Assembly: GCA_035041965.1 (NCBI GenBank)
Contig: JAPYMA010000049.1
Location: 62,001-126,000 of the forward strand
From: Anisakis pegreffii
Lineage: Eukaryota > Nematoda > Chromadorea > Rhabditida > Anisakidae
Length of the DNA stretch: 64,000 nucleotides
Reading direction: 5' to 3'
Shown: positions 1 to 12,235 of the stretch, piece after piece
Layout: each line of letters begins with the position of its first letter
How positions within the stretch are numbered: the first letter of the stretch is position 1
The notes under the pieces: model-generated
The model's input: the letters and a program-made list of their open reading frames with translations, nothing else
What the model was told of the DNA's origin: nothing
Databases searched by the model: none
Translations under genes and position numbers: made by a program

Positions 1-169
1 TATTGTTCTAAAATAGTTTGAACCTCACGGAAAAGACATGTTTTCAAATGCATTTAGTTAGTTTCAATTTTTAGCTAACTTCCTACAATAATTAGGAGCA
101 AAAATTTGCCTTCTAATATGTTCAGTAGATATTCGATATCATTCTAATCCTAAAACAAAAAGTTGTGAT

Positions 170-578
170 TAATGTTTGCATAAGATCTCGGTAATACCGA
201 ATACTGATATTAGAAAAGCGATACCGATCTCAGGATTCGTGCTGTCGATATTCACGATATTTCCAGGATTCATACCACAAGTCATTTTAAGTGAATTTAG
301 TAGTATATCCATTACGACTGGAGTATGAATCATACCCATTTTTGTTTTCTGTTGTATTTTTTGTTGAATTTCTTAAGCTCAAGTGAGTGATTAATTAAAT
401 AAATTGTTTTCTGAATAATTATGAACACATGGGCTCATAAAGAATCTGTTGAACAAGTCACATTTCTATATTTCAAAAGCTGCTTTTCAATACCGGTATC
501 GTATCCGTATTGAAAACTGATACCGGTATTAATACCGATCTCGGTACTGAGAAAATGATCGACATTTTGCAAACATTA
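170..578. mobile_element. hAT-like non-autonomous element (MITE), 409 bp
   Basis: The ends are inverted repeats (TAATGTTTGCA at the left, TGCAAACATTA at the right). The element is flanked by a perfect 8-bp direct repeat GTTGTGAT at 162-169 and 579-586, which is the target-site duplication size of hAT transposons. The interior has several ACCGGT/GGTATC-type palindromic motifs and no coding capacity, so it would need a transposase from elsewhere. Its terminus (TTTGCA then GATCTC) resembles that of the larger element at 39983-41160. Confidence 0.75.
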
Positions 579-586
579 GTTGTGAT

Positions 587-1954
587 CAGTGTGCACTGCT
601 ACTTCCATTGCTCACGAGATAACGACAAAACATGCTGCAGATGGTGAGGCAAGCTTCGATGGCACTACCACTCTTTCGATGTTATGACCACTGTCATAAA
701 ACCAAAGAAATACCAAAATTAACGAGAAATGAACAGCTTTTTGATGAAATCTTATAATACACCATAATACGACCACACAAGTTGAATGCTCTTTTCGTTC
801 GCTGAATAGTTTTTGATTGAATTGCCGAATCGAAGATGGCATGCTTTATATCAGCACCGTTGTCAACCGCACCTTATTATCAGTATTCTACGTCATCGAT
901 TCGTGCTAATCACCAGTCTAAACTCAAACATGAGCATAATTCGAGGTTTTGATGCTAGCAGCTCTACGGAGGCTGTATTGGCCTCTGCTGCAGCTAATGT
1001 AATAGTGTGCTTCGCAGATCACTTTAGCAGAATCGTATCGAAGAACTTTCAAATATCGCTTACATTTGCTAATAGACCACTACGTAGGGATGCTCCAATC
1101 TGATTTGGTTGGCTCTAAATCAAGACATGTTTTGTTTTGAGAAAAACAGTGAGAAAGATTCAGGTGTCTTAAAAAGATTGAGGAAACGAATGATCAGCTT
1201 AATGACATGCATGGAATGTTTTTTCAAGGATGCTATTGAATGGCTTTTTTTCCACTATTGTGGTAGTCGCTAGGCCGTATTCTGAACCAATTTCATATAA
1301 TTGATAAAATACAGGATGAGCGTGTTTTTACATTATATTTATTGGTGAGAGTTGATGAGGAACTGCCTCAACACTGTCATCTTAATAATATACAATGGCC
1401 ATTATTTCAGTGATCAAAATTATCGTCGTTTTCTGAAAACTCTTCAAACTGACTAGGTCGCCGAATGTAGAAGGAAATCGAGGCAGATCCTAAGATTATG
1501 AGATTTATCATTATCCATATATTTAATCAGTGCTCTTTTAAAAATAAAATCCTGCTCAGTGCATTAAAAAATTTTTTTAACAATTTGAATTTAAAAAATG
1601 TTGCGACTAACGTCGCGAGAAAAACCAAATAATGAATGAAATAATTAATTATGGATAATATTCGTTTGATTCATAAAATTGTATTGTTTATTCTAAATTT
1701 CACGAGTATTGTATGTTGTGCATAATATTCAATTGATTTGAAAATGATAATTTATGATTCACCATAATGTTGTAGTACTATTTTAAAATTGATCACATCA
1801 TTGTATTTTGTGGTGTAATATGACATATTTCTATTTTAACCATTTATCAAATGTTGTCCTTATGATGATATCATTCTAATTTGTATTTATTCCATTTTCG
1901 TAAATAAAGTAATCAGATAGGAAAAGTATGCCATCTGAAAAGTATGAAAAGTAT
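587..1954. other. no gene recognised
   Basis: AT-rich sequence with only short chance reading frames; no splice-supported exon, RNA gene or repeat structure seen. Confidence 0.5.
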
Positions 1955-1989
1955 ACCTTTCGTGCATAAATAATTTATGCACGAAAGGT
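1955..1989. repeat. near-perfect palindrome, 17-bp arms, 1-nt centre
   Basis: Arms 1955-1971 and 1973-1989 are exact reverse complements (left arm ACCTTTCGTGCATAAAT) separated by a single A. As single-stranded DNA or RNA it would extrude a hairpin with practically no loop. It lies 30 bases after a run of GAAAAGTATG-like direct repeats at 1921-1953. Confidence 0.9.
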
Positions 1990-2344
1990 TCATACGGGCT
2001 CCAGACGTACGGAAAGGCCCGATTTCAATCTTCCGATTACCGTAATCATCGAACGTAAGTATTAATTGTACAGTTCGTTTATTGTGTGTTCATGAAAATG
2101 TAAAATCCGCGTCATCATGAAGCTAAAGGCGCCATGTTATCGCATATGTAATCTTATTAACCTTCACACACCCATAATCTTTTTATATAAATGATCGGAT
2201 CTTATTAGTCATCTTCATTTATTTTCCAAAATATTATGACTGTATTTACCATTTATCCTTCTACATTCGGACAGTCTTCAAATTATTATTTATTATTGTC
2301 ATCGTTAACTCATGATTATTTCGCTATTTCAACATCAAATTCCC

Positions 2345-3075
2345 TTCTTCCCTTTTCCACTCCTCTTCCTCCTCTGCTTTTGCCATAAGAAAGCAGAAGA
2401 CGTAGAGGTGGTGTAAGGTGAAGATTGCCTCCCTCTGCTTTCTCCATCTCTGTCATAAGAAGATGGTGGACGTGGATGGAAGGGTAAGGAGAGGAGGGCT
2501 TTCATCATCATTTATTCTTATTATTATTATTTTGATACATTTTATTTTGTTAGACATTCGCTCAAAATATTGTTTTGTTGCGATAATTGTAACGTGTGAT
2601 TATCGTTCGGTTTAATTACCCAACTTTGAGGTGGTGCCAGAGAAGAAACATCGAGAGTATTGGAGGAGTACAGAAAAGAAAATATTATTAGAAGTTATTG
2701 TCTCCAAGAAATGGAATCCTAAGTTATTGGTGTCGTTGAGAAGTCGAGTAGTCTTATTATTATTTGGTCGTTATTCGGTTCTCTTAAATGCACTAAAACA
2801 GGCGCTGCCTCGAATTTCTAACATAAGAATTGTAAACAGAACTTATTTTTGTCATCAGAAGTTGGATATTATCGTTACTTTGTTGTTGTTCGAGTCCAAG
2901 AAGTGGAATTCTAAGTTGTTTGTGTTGTCGAGTATTGTTATTGTTTTGTCGTTATTTGGTGCTACTACGTGCACTAAGTCGTACGCTGCCTCGAAGTCCA
3001 AAGAAGTGGAATCATTGCTATCGTTCTCTTGTGCTACCAGTGTCAGTCAAATAAATAATTCATCTCACTGACTCA
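2345..3075. repeat. degenerate internal duplications
   Basis: Two diverged copies of a roughly 110-nt unit lie at about 2696-2812 and 2889-2987. Both contain TCCAAGAA(A/G)TGGAAT, a GTCGTTATT core and CGCTGCCTCGAA, and a third partial copy starts near 2996. A shorter duplication (CTCTGCTTT..CATAAGAA..GACGT) is at about 2373-2412 and 2432-2475. The plus-strand frame 2631-3071 stays open through both long units but has no ATG start and no family resemblance, so I do not call it a gene. It may be a decayed repeat or part of a retroelement terminus. Confidence 0.5.
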
Positions 3076-3669
3076 TCGTTCGTTACTTCATCCACCATAA
3101 TTCTATCATATTCTTCTTCACCACAACTCTCCGCGCAGCCTACTCCAGGAAGCAGTCTACGAAAGAACATTCGAACCGGACGGGAAACATCGTGTCGAAC
3201 AGTAGAGCGGTCAACTCTACCGTAACCAGAAATCTGAGTTTTTCATTTTCTCTCTGTTTATTCCTTCCTTTTGTATTTGCAGCTCCTCTTTTGTTTTGTT
3301 TGTTTTGTTGACTCAATTGTCGTGTCACTCTCTAGGGGGGTTAACGTTACCTTTAGAGATTCAGTACCGCCAATTACCTGTCAAAAGGCTCTCCCTCCCC
3401 CTCCCCCCACTTTGGAAGACTAGTAGTTGGTACAAAAAATTTAAAAAAAATTTAAATTTGAAACTATAATCCTGCTCCATTGCGCGTATCCTCTCTAACT
3501 GCAAGCGTTTTTCGACTCGATTATACACATAAAAACACAAAATTTCTATTGATTCTCGTCACCAGTAGTTGCTAATTTCACTTTTCTACAATGCAGGACG
3601 CGAAATATGCCAAAATGCATCGTTCTGTGTATAAAATTGCTTTGAACTTATTTGAGTTTTTTGCAGTGG

Positions 3670-3739
3670 AGAGATAGGTAATGACGGTCTGTCAGATAAT
3701 CGAAGGGTGCAGTGGAGCTCCCGAGCAAGAGAACCACTG
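3670..3739 (-). repeat. fragment of 'CAGTGGTTCTC' repeat family
   Basis: Read on the minus strand from 3739 it begins CAGTGGTTCTC and then tracks the left end of the copy at 44732 (shared CTCGGG, CCCTTCGAT and GTCATTA blocks) for about 70 bases before similarity fades. This end is typical of hAT-like elements. No target duplication was identified. Confidence 0.6.
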
Positions 3740-3749
3740 TTCCAGAGAC

Positions 3750-5400
3750 TGCTCGTCAATACGATCGTCCACTTCCACGGAGATTCGTGATTCACAACGG
3801 AGACTCTCTCTCTCAAGGCTCTTTCTCATGAATTTTTGCCCTCATTTCCATTATAAAATACTGCTACAAACTGAACACAATGATTCCCATGTGACTCTAC
3901 TACGAACTAACTGTTCGTTCAGCTCACGTTCTTATTCCTGATTATTTTCATTAGAGTCTAATTAATTTTTGTTGTGTGATTAATTACGTACATTATTTGC
4001 GCCAATGATATTTGCGTGGAATTCATAAATTTAGTATATTCATGATGTAAAACTGAACTCTTTCCCTAAGCTTGCTTTTATCAGAACCATATTTGCGTTT
4101 TCTCGTCATTGTAGGGTACTTTTTAAATAGGACACAAGTGATTAGAAGTCATAGATTACGCATCCAGAAAGTTTACTGTTCAGTGACATTCCTCGTTCAT
4201 TAATGTGATAATAAATTTAAGTAATTTTCTTTACGTCTTTGATGAAAAGTTCCTGAGAATGTTGCATTTTGCAATAGAAAGGTGTAGTGAGATCGCTGAA
4301 GTATTTTCATTTCTCTTCATTGTTGATGTATTTTTCTGTCTGTCAAATGCGTTTTTTTAGAATGTAATTTAACGGATTGTTACTCATAATTACTACATAT
4401 GTTTGAGCTGCTCAATGGTTCGGCTGAACAATATGTGTTGGTGTTCGAGTCAGTGCGGAAGATGAGGGTCGCTATCGCATTTCCGCGAAGCAGAGGCTAG
4501 TTATTTTGTCACCTCATTTTTTTCTTGTTGTATTACTTTACGCTTGGTCCTACGTCCTACAAGTAGGCGAAACTGACCACTGAATGGTTCATAAATATTG
4601 ATCCATCTATTTATAGGTGGATCAGAGGTACAGACACTGCATTTTCTAGCTCCCTTGTAGGTGTTAGAATGCACGGCGGCCAGGAGAATGGGCGGATAAT
4701 CCAAGGAGCAGTCTTATCCCGCTTCCGGGTGAGCCCGGCATTCGTACCGTCAAACTTCCATGTTTTCATGGACAGCGGCGAGTGATATCGGGTTCTATGG
4801 GAATGTGGTATCTGTGTCTCTGGCTAATCAAGCAACTAATCAAGAGAATAAGAATCATTTTGTGACCATTCTCTTCTTTTTCATATGCTTAATAGTATTC
4901 AGTTTATTATATTCAAAAGTTTTATTCACTTCAAAAATTTGGAATCTTTGTGTATGAGCAATTACATAATTTTTATACATATTTTCTATTATATATTTTT
5001 GAATGAGCAATTACATATTTTCTGAATTTGCTGATGCGAATCACTGTGTGCTCGTAATAGTCATGAAATAAGATTTTATGTGGTTTGAATATAAGCATAT
5101 GGATTTATTATAAGTGCTCATGTTTACAATTTTCATCCGCTCCTTTGAATTTGATGAGAATATCGATGGCGATTCAGCCGCAGAGTGGCCATTTTCAATT
5201 GACTGTTACAAAGACGCAGCAATTGGTTCATAACTAAAAGGTAACAAATTGATGAATTGGTAGATTAGAGTATGCTTCTGTGAGTTTAAATTCTTTTAAT
5301 CTTTGATTTATTAGATGTTTACGTCGTATTTGTTTCTTCTCTTTCAGTACGGTACGTAAATAGCGTTTTCTTCCAGACACTAGGGCGTAAAGTTTTCTTG
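3750..5400. other. no gene recognised
   Basis: Only short frames; nothing with splice support or family resemblance was found on either strand. Confidence 0.45.
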
Positions 5401-5410
5401 TTAAGCAAAT

Positions 5411-5512
5411 GGCCCTCTTTGCGCCAGTATGCTCAACGGCTCTGTTTAGAACCGATGTAACCCAGTGGCCCTCTTTAGAGCCAGTATAACCCAACGGTTC
5501 TTATTAGAGCCA
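5411..5512. repeat. 29-bp minisatellite, about 3.5 imperfect units
   Basis: Successive units begin GGCCCTCTTTGCGCC, GGCTCTGTTTAGAACC, GGCCCTCTTTAGAGCC and GGTTCTTATTAGAGCC, each followed by a CAGTATAACCCAAC-like tail. Spacing is 27-29 bases. Several units contain a small internal palindrome (GGC..TAGAGCC). Confidence 0.7.
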
Positions 5513-6556
5513 CCAAGCTAATAAATAAAACTTTGTTCATTTCTTTCTCAATCTCTTTCTTGAGCCACTATAGCTGCTAAGACACAGGATATACTCGCTT
5601 CATAAAATTAGGATATAAATTAGGCTTCTAATTTCTTGTCAATCTTGATGAGTTTTATCAAAATTTGGATGTTTTTTTTGTCTGCTGTTATATAAGTCTT
5701 TTCATACCTAAATTTCCTTTTCAAAGTATGTTCTGCAACGAATTCATATTTCCCGTATTTTTCGTTCAGTCTTCATTAGTTTTTTTATTTCGAACGCAAT
5801 AGCTGATTAGGTAACCGAACTCGGTCATTTGAGACAATTGTTCATATTCTGTTGGATTCTCATATGCTATACTTGTTAGAAATGTTCTTTTATGGTTTTC
5901 TCTGAAGATAACAAATTTATTACTCCAGAGCAGTGTTCTACTTTGCGGTAATGCGTAGCATAAGTTGAATCCGTCCGTTTGCGGTGATGAAGACGAATTG
6001 ATTTATCTAATAGTAAATGAACTGGTGCATTGATGTCTTTTTTCACTAACACTGTAATATTTGTGATATGATGGTAATGTGATGTTGTATGATGTGATGT
6101 GGTGTATGTTGTTATATGATATGTGTTATGTTTTTTGCATGTTGTGACATTTTTTATATTTTCATTTTTTACGTAGATTACGTAAAAGTTTTGGGGAGGG
6201 GCTTGTTGTTATTTTTCATTTTTTTTGTTGCTTTTAGTTTGTTTTTGTTGTCGTTTTTCGTTTCTGAAAGACATCTTTAAGGGACCTCGCCTTCCGGTCA
6301 CTTCGTATGGTTATTGGAGCTCTTTCAATCGGTACTGCTCGGCTAATGAATGAGTGTCGCATGCGTCGTCGAAGTTATTTGAGTCAGCAGTAACGGCGAA
6401 GTGTTCACTAGCTAGGTGGTATCTGATTCCACTCGATCTCCAGTTCAGACCAAAGGTCAAGGCTCTCGGTGTTTTTGCGAGACTTGGATGGATTTGGAGA
6501 GGTGTTTGTGCCAATGGGATGACAGCCATCGCTTTGCTGCTTTGGGTAGTGAATGG

Positions 6557-6611
6557 CTTGCCACCTCGGATTAGCCACGGTTGCCAACCGTGGCTAATCC
6601 GAGGTGGCAAG
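6557..6611. repeat. near-perfect palindrome, 27-bp arms, 1-nt centre
   Basis: Arms 6557-6583 and 6585-6611 are exact reverse complements around a single C. The left arm starts CTTGCCACCTCGGATTAGCC. The local sequence (about 6300-6780) is more GC-rich than the surroundings. No flanking target duplication was seen. Confidence 0.92.
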
Positions 6612-7117
6612 TAACCAAAGATACGTTCGAACTGGAAGTTAGGTTTTGCTTTTCTGGGCCCCTGGTCGCGAAATGACACTTCGAGACCCATTTATTGATC
6701 AGTGGGTTTTCTTTCAGAAACGGCTGGTCGAGGTAGTGTGTCACAGTTACACTTTTAGAATTTTTAAATTCCCGATTCAAACGAGGTGTGAGGTATTGAT
6801 ACGCAGGATAATAGAGTGAAGGAAGGTGTGGAGCAAGTTTTGTGCATAGTAAACGGAGTTCTCCTCGCTAATCTCGAAATATCGGTGTATGCCAACGTGT
6901 ATGCCTCTTGCCAACGTCGTTAAGTTGAACATTACAAATTAAAAATTTGTAATCTCTCGCACAAAATTACAAGAATGAATACCGCGTGAATACCGAATAC
7001 TTTGCTCTAATGTAATCTAATGCGGAGTTCGGTATTGCGCACACCTTGACTCAGTGATAATTTTACCTATGTTCACATACATCTTCACACCTATCAGGCA
7101 TAAGCCTTGAGCTGCCG

Positions 7118-7242
7118 ATTGCTTTCAACCGTCTTTCAAGATTCTCCTCTTGGAAATAGTAAGTTCTTGTATTGGGGGAGGTGTTGACGGCCTGCCAGAA
7201 CATCGGAAAGGATAAGGGAGCTCCCGGGCGTGAGAATCACTT
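7118..7242 (-). repeat. fragment of 'CAGTGGTTCTC' repeat family
   Basis: The minus strand read from 7242 aligns by eye with 44732-44860: a GTGATTCT-like start, then GGGAGCTC/GGGCGCTC, CCGATG, GCAGG..GTCA, CAAGAACTT.CTATTTCCA and GACGGTTGAAA. The terminal motif is degenerate (AAGTGATTCT). Confidence 0.65.
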
Positions 7243-7389
7243 GCCTACTTGAAGATATTGAGTGCAATGACATTCTTCGGAATACTGATGATGATTCGAA
7301 GTGGATGAAGATCCAACACATCTGAATTGATCTCTGTCTTTCACGCATTTCATTAAGTTTCTTAAGCAAGATACCGTCGACTGCGACGA

Positions 7390-10260
7390 AATGATTTCAG
7401 TTGATCAAACGCTAGACGATCAATTACTTTTCCTACAACACTGACTTAAGTTCCGTCTCGGTGAAGGAGCTTCAAGAAATGACGAAGGTCTTTTTCATAT
7501 GAAAGAACCTCAACGCAAACAATAACTGGGAATGGGTTTTTGCTCGGTGAAACCAATCGGATTTGATGACAGACATCTACGTGGATCGCATTCAAGCTCA
7601 TTAACAATCGCAACAGTTAGCAAAAACTACGACCAGTGTGTGTTCGAAATATTTAATTTCGAATCGCTGAAAACGGCAAATTCCTTTGATTGATCACCGA
7701 TCACACAAAAATAAATGCGTTTCATTTACAGGAAAAATCAATTTTGATTGCTTATAATGCATAGTTGGATTAGGATATGACAATATGCTTCTTCTAGTTC
7801 TGGCTGAAAATTGCTTCAGTTTTATGGTTAATTTCGAAAATAGTTCTTAATGAATGGAAATTTGTAAAGATTCATCAGTCACAATATTGATACACTGATG
7901 ATATACATATTGATACAAATCGCAATCATCTTGCTGAAATAGTGCACTCTTCCCAGATCAGGAGCCGCCTCGATTGTGTTGCAGATAAACAAACGAACTT
8001 GTACCACATACCACTGACCAATTTCATTAATGCATTATTTTCATTCATTTATGGCGACTTCTATCAACTAAAGTCGTTGGATTTTGCGTTGATAAATTTT
8101 GCTATTAGCAGGTCTTTTAAGCACTTGAAAAAATGCATAGAGAGTGCTTGTTGATACTTCGATTGTTTGTTTTCAAAATAATCTATGAAATTGCTCATCA
8201 AGCAAAGCAACCAATAAGAAAACGATTTAACTGAGATCATCAGATTGAATTATAAAATGACAACATGAAAACAATTCCACGATATTGCATATTCACTGTT
8301 GATATCAGTTTAATGAGAAAGAATGAGCATTGGTTCTGTTAAAATAACACGATGGCGAACAGTGCGTATTCTCCATCCCGATATCAAGTGTGAAAAATTT
8401 GCTTTGGAATTGTTCAATGAATTGATCATTGTCTCATCTTATTTACATAATCATTCATATATTCAACCATTGCGCCATTCATAAACAATTTTCTCATCTT
8501 TCCTAAATCAGTACAACGTTGCATAAAGCTGTTTCCATTATTCACAATACCGAATTACGTACGCATAACAAAAGATTCAACGAAACGTTTTATTGGGTAG
8601 ATCGGTTGATGCGATTCATATTGGTGCAGTAAAACACATAGATAATCATGGATGTACATGTTTGTGTGATCATGGATGATATTCCTTGGAATATGCTGCA
8701 GAACAACTAGGAGAGGTTTCATATGAAAAGGTGAAAGCACTGAACGGGGCCTGAGGAAACAGCAAGACGGGGGAAGAGGAGTAAAAGTTTGGAGAGCAAA
8801 GAAGAGAAATCAAAGGGTAGTGAGGATAAGGAGAAGAACAAGAAAAGAAATAGAATGAAAGAAAGAGAATCGAATTGAACAAAAGAGAGGAAAGGGTGAG
8901 TGAGAAGAAGTGACCGAAAGAGCCACTGAAAAGGGTGGAGATTGCTAGTGAATAGGCATGTCCTCTTTCGAAGGGAGAATAGCCGCAGGCGATTGAGTGT
9001 GTGCATGCAGTGATAAGAACGAAAACGAATGCAGTGCTGGATTGTTTTTCATTCATCGAAGATGTGTATTGATGCACCCCCTTGTTTCGAAAATACCCAT
9101 CGCCAGCATAGACGTGATAGACGATAACAATGCTGGATGCGTCAGCCAAAAAAACGAACACATTCATTTTTCAGTGACAAACAAGAATTGAGGACAAATT
9201 AGAAACGAAACCATCTCTACCATTTGTTCCTCTCTTATAAAAACACTCCATTTCATGATGCGTGATTGTGATAAAATAATTAATTAGTAACTACATTCTT
9301 AATAAGATAGTGATATTGAACAATCAAGTTGATCTAACTAAATCGGATTTTAAAAAAAAGAACATTGCTGGCGCACACCTCCTCACCAGTCTGTTTATTC
9401 TTGATAGATGAATTACGATGAATTTTTTAAAATTCATCCTCGGGAGTGATCAAACACCATCCAAAATTGCAATAAATTGATAAGGATTTTTAATTCTTCC
9501 AATCTTGACGGCATAATCAAAAAAAACTGCCAGCAAAAACGAAACAATAAGTAAAAGTCTTTCAATTAAATAAAATTCAATGACCTGCTAAAAGCAAAAA
9601 CAATGAAAGTCTCTTCACCTGCCTTCCTCAGGCTATATTCATTCATGAGATGTACAGTTCTGCTGCTAGAAGATATCAAGCTGTGAGTTCGCTGATACGT
9701 CGGATTGATCAAGCAGTATCAACTGTACAACAATGCTTTCACAAACTCACCACGTTAATCCATGATAATCTTGTGGTTTACTTTACTCACAAAACTGAGA
9801 GCATCGATTCTGTCATTATCAATGTAATTATTCATGCTTGTCCGTCAGGCAGTCATATGCAATATTTTATGATATTCATGCATCAATCTAAAAACTTTTA
9901 TGTGATCTGTAAACAGAGTCTGTTTTCGCATCAATGCATAAAGAATTGGAGGATTCCAAATTTATACGAATAAATTCGATTTTTTCACAGAATTAATAGC
10001 TGAATTATAAAATTTTTCTGATTGATTAATTATGGAATGTTAGATGGATGGACAAAAAAGCAAATGGACAAAAAGAAAATGAACATCATCATACTATTAT
10101 GGAAACAGAAACAAACAGAAAGATATGCACAGAAATGAACATTTATCCACGACAAAATGATGCGAAAAAAGAGAACAGAACGTGTGATTGTTCGATATGC
10201 TCAGTGAAGACGACCCCTTTTTGTTAGGATCAGTGACGATCGCATGCAATCGAGAACGAA
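7390..10260. other. no gene recognised; contains a polypurine tract
   Basis: No splice-supported gene was found. Positions 8741-8955 on the plus strand are strongly purine-rich (A/G runs broken by few pyrimidines). The long minus-strand frame 8670-9167 over this tract is probably a composition artefact. Confidence 0.45.
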
Positions 10261-10269
10261 TGAACCGAC

Positions 10270-10277
10270 TATATAAA
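10270..10277 (+). promoter_or_regulatory. TATA box of the cuticlin gene
   Basis: TATATAAA lies 111 bases upstream of the cuticlin ATG. It is the only well-placed TATA-like motif before that start. Confidence 0.55.
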
Positions 10278-10387
10278 GGCAATAACCAGGATCAGATCCA
10301 CAAACATTCCCATCCATAACAACAACAAAAGTGATAGCGTTATCTACATAAAGGATAATTTTAGAAACGATTACAGTAGATCCAACG

Positions 10388-11734
10388 ATGTACTTACATG
10401 GTATTCTGATCGTCGCCTTCTTACTTATTGCTGATCTCATCCGTGCGATCCCGGTGGACAACGGTGTTGAAGGTGAGCCAGAAATAGAGTGTGGACCGAC
10501 GTCAATAACAGTCAACTTCAACACAAGGAATCCGTTCGACGGACATGTTTATGTGAAGGGATTGTATGACCAAGAGGGATGTCGCAATGATGAAACAGGA
10601 CGTAATATTGCCGGTATATCGCTGCCCTTCGATAGCTGTAATGTGGCTCGAACTCGATCCCTGAACCCTCGTGGTATATTTGTTACTGCTACGGTTGTCA
10701 TCTCATTCCATCCGCTCTTCGTTACTAAGGTCGACAGAGCTTATCGTATACAATGCTTCTATATGGAGGCTGATAAGACTGTTAGCACACAAATCGAAGT
10801 CTCTGAAATCACCACTGCATTTGCTACACAAATCGTACCGATGCCCATTTGCAGATACGAGGTTAATTCACTGAAATATTCGTTTATATTCAGTATCTTT
10901 CATTGTGCTATTTGAAAATATCTCTCAGGTAATGAAAATTATAATAAGTGAATAATTCAGATCTTGGATGGTGGCCCAACTGGGCAACCAATTCAATACG
11001 GTTTAATTGGACAACAGGTATATCACAAATGGACTTGTGACACGGAAACGGTCGATACCTTCTGTGCAGTAGTGCATTCGTGTTTCGTGGATGATGGAAA
11101 TGGCGACAAAGTAGAACTTCTGAATGAAGAAGGATGTGCACTTGATAAACATCTTCTGAACAACTTGGAATATCCGACGGACTTGATGGCTGGTCAAGAA
11201 GCTCATATTTACAAATATGCCGATCGATCACAACTCTTCTACCAATGTCAAATCAGAATCACAATCAAGGAACCGAACAGTGAATGCGAACGACCTAAAT
11301 GCTCGGAACCACAGGGATTCGGCGCTATTCGATCGGCAGCAGCTGACAAACCCGCTCAACGACCAGCTCTTCGTTTACTGAAGAAACGTGCTGCAGATTA
11401 CGATAACACATTGGATGTCCGCACTGATATCAGCGCTTTGGATATCTCGGATCAGGTTATATTTCATTCACACTTGATATCATTTTATTTCTCAGTGTTA
11501 CTAATTTTATTCGTTACCAATCAAAATCATAAAATATTCCAGAACCAAGCATTACCCGCCGATCTTCGTCATCGCGCTCGTCAGCAATTCGGTCATCCAA
11601 TAGTTCTTTCACCTACACTTCAAGATGGCATTTGCATGTCTCCAATGGGATTATCCATGATGATGGGTATCGGTGTTGTTCTAATTGCAGCCTTCGTCGT
11701 TCTCATCAACTACATCCGTCCAAGCAAAGCTTAA
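10388..11734 (+). CDS. cut-1: cuticlin 1, ZP-domain cuticle protein (CUT-1 type)
   Basis: Three exons, 10388-10861, 10961-11455 and 11543-11734, splice in phase to a 386-residue protein. Residues 1-20 form a signal peptide (ILIVAFLLIADL). A ZP domain runs from about Cys35 to Cys272, with landmarks IECGPTS, PICRYEILDGG, KWTCDTETVDTFC, VDDGNGD and QCQI. A dibasic furin-like site RLLKKR is at 296-301 and a C-terminal membrane segment at about 360-381 is followed by RPSKA. CUT-1 family proteins are secreted by hypodermal cells, released at the furin site and polymerised into insoluble cuticulin of the cuticle or alae. The arrangement, including the NQALPADLRHRA stretch after the second intron, is that of nematode CUT-1. 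A TATA box precedes it. An upstream TTTTAG near 10359-10364 could be a leader trans-splice or acceptor site. AATAAA at 12230-12235 is a possible polyadenylation signal. Intact; high confidence in family, good confidence in exon borders. Confidence 0.95.
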
Positions 11735-12235
11735 GTTGTCTCTAAGCCGGATATGATCCCAAATGTCTCAATCTTTCCCAACAAGATGATCGAAACATTT
11801 GAAAAGTTAATGTTACGACGATAATCAGTAATCGATTCGTCTGTCTCTATCTTCTTATAAATCACTTTGATGATCAGTCACAATTTTTGCATGTCTCCTT
11901 TTACGTTTCAAAGACTTTCACTTTTCTCTCATACTTAAAAGCAAAACACAGCTCAAGATAAAAAATTCAAATATTTTCCGGGCAACCTTCTCGTGAGCCA
12001 TCACCATTCTCCGCCTATTCCCAAATAATGAGTTTTGCGATCCGTCTGTCTCTGATCGTTCATCTTTGCAGGCTTCTTCCATATAATTACAAAAGTATTT
12101 GTTATCTATCCCTATTTCTCTTTCATTTCGCATTTTCACACGCTTTCATATTCCATCATTTTATTTCTGCACTGTATTTGTTTTTGCTACGCCCATTTAT
12201 GTGGGTGATGATTGGAATGAAACTGTGAAAATAAA

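Noticed and set aside
2345..3350. Possible LTR or retroelement terminus
   Set aside because: No TG..CA ends, primer-binding site or paired LTR found in the window.
8670..9167. 165-codon minus-strand frame, Ser/Phe/Leu-rich
   Set aside because: Lies opposite a polypurine tract, which by composition lacks stops on the complementary strand; no domain or splice context.
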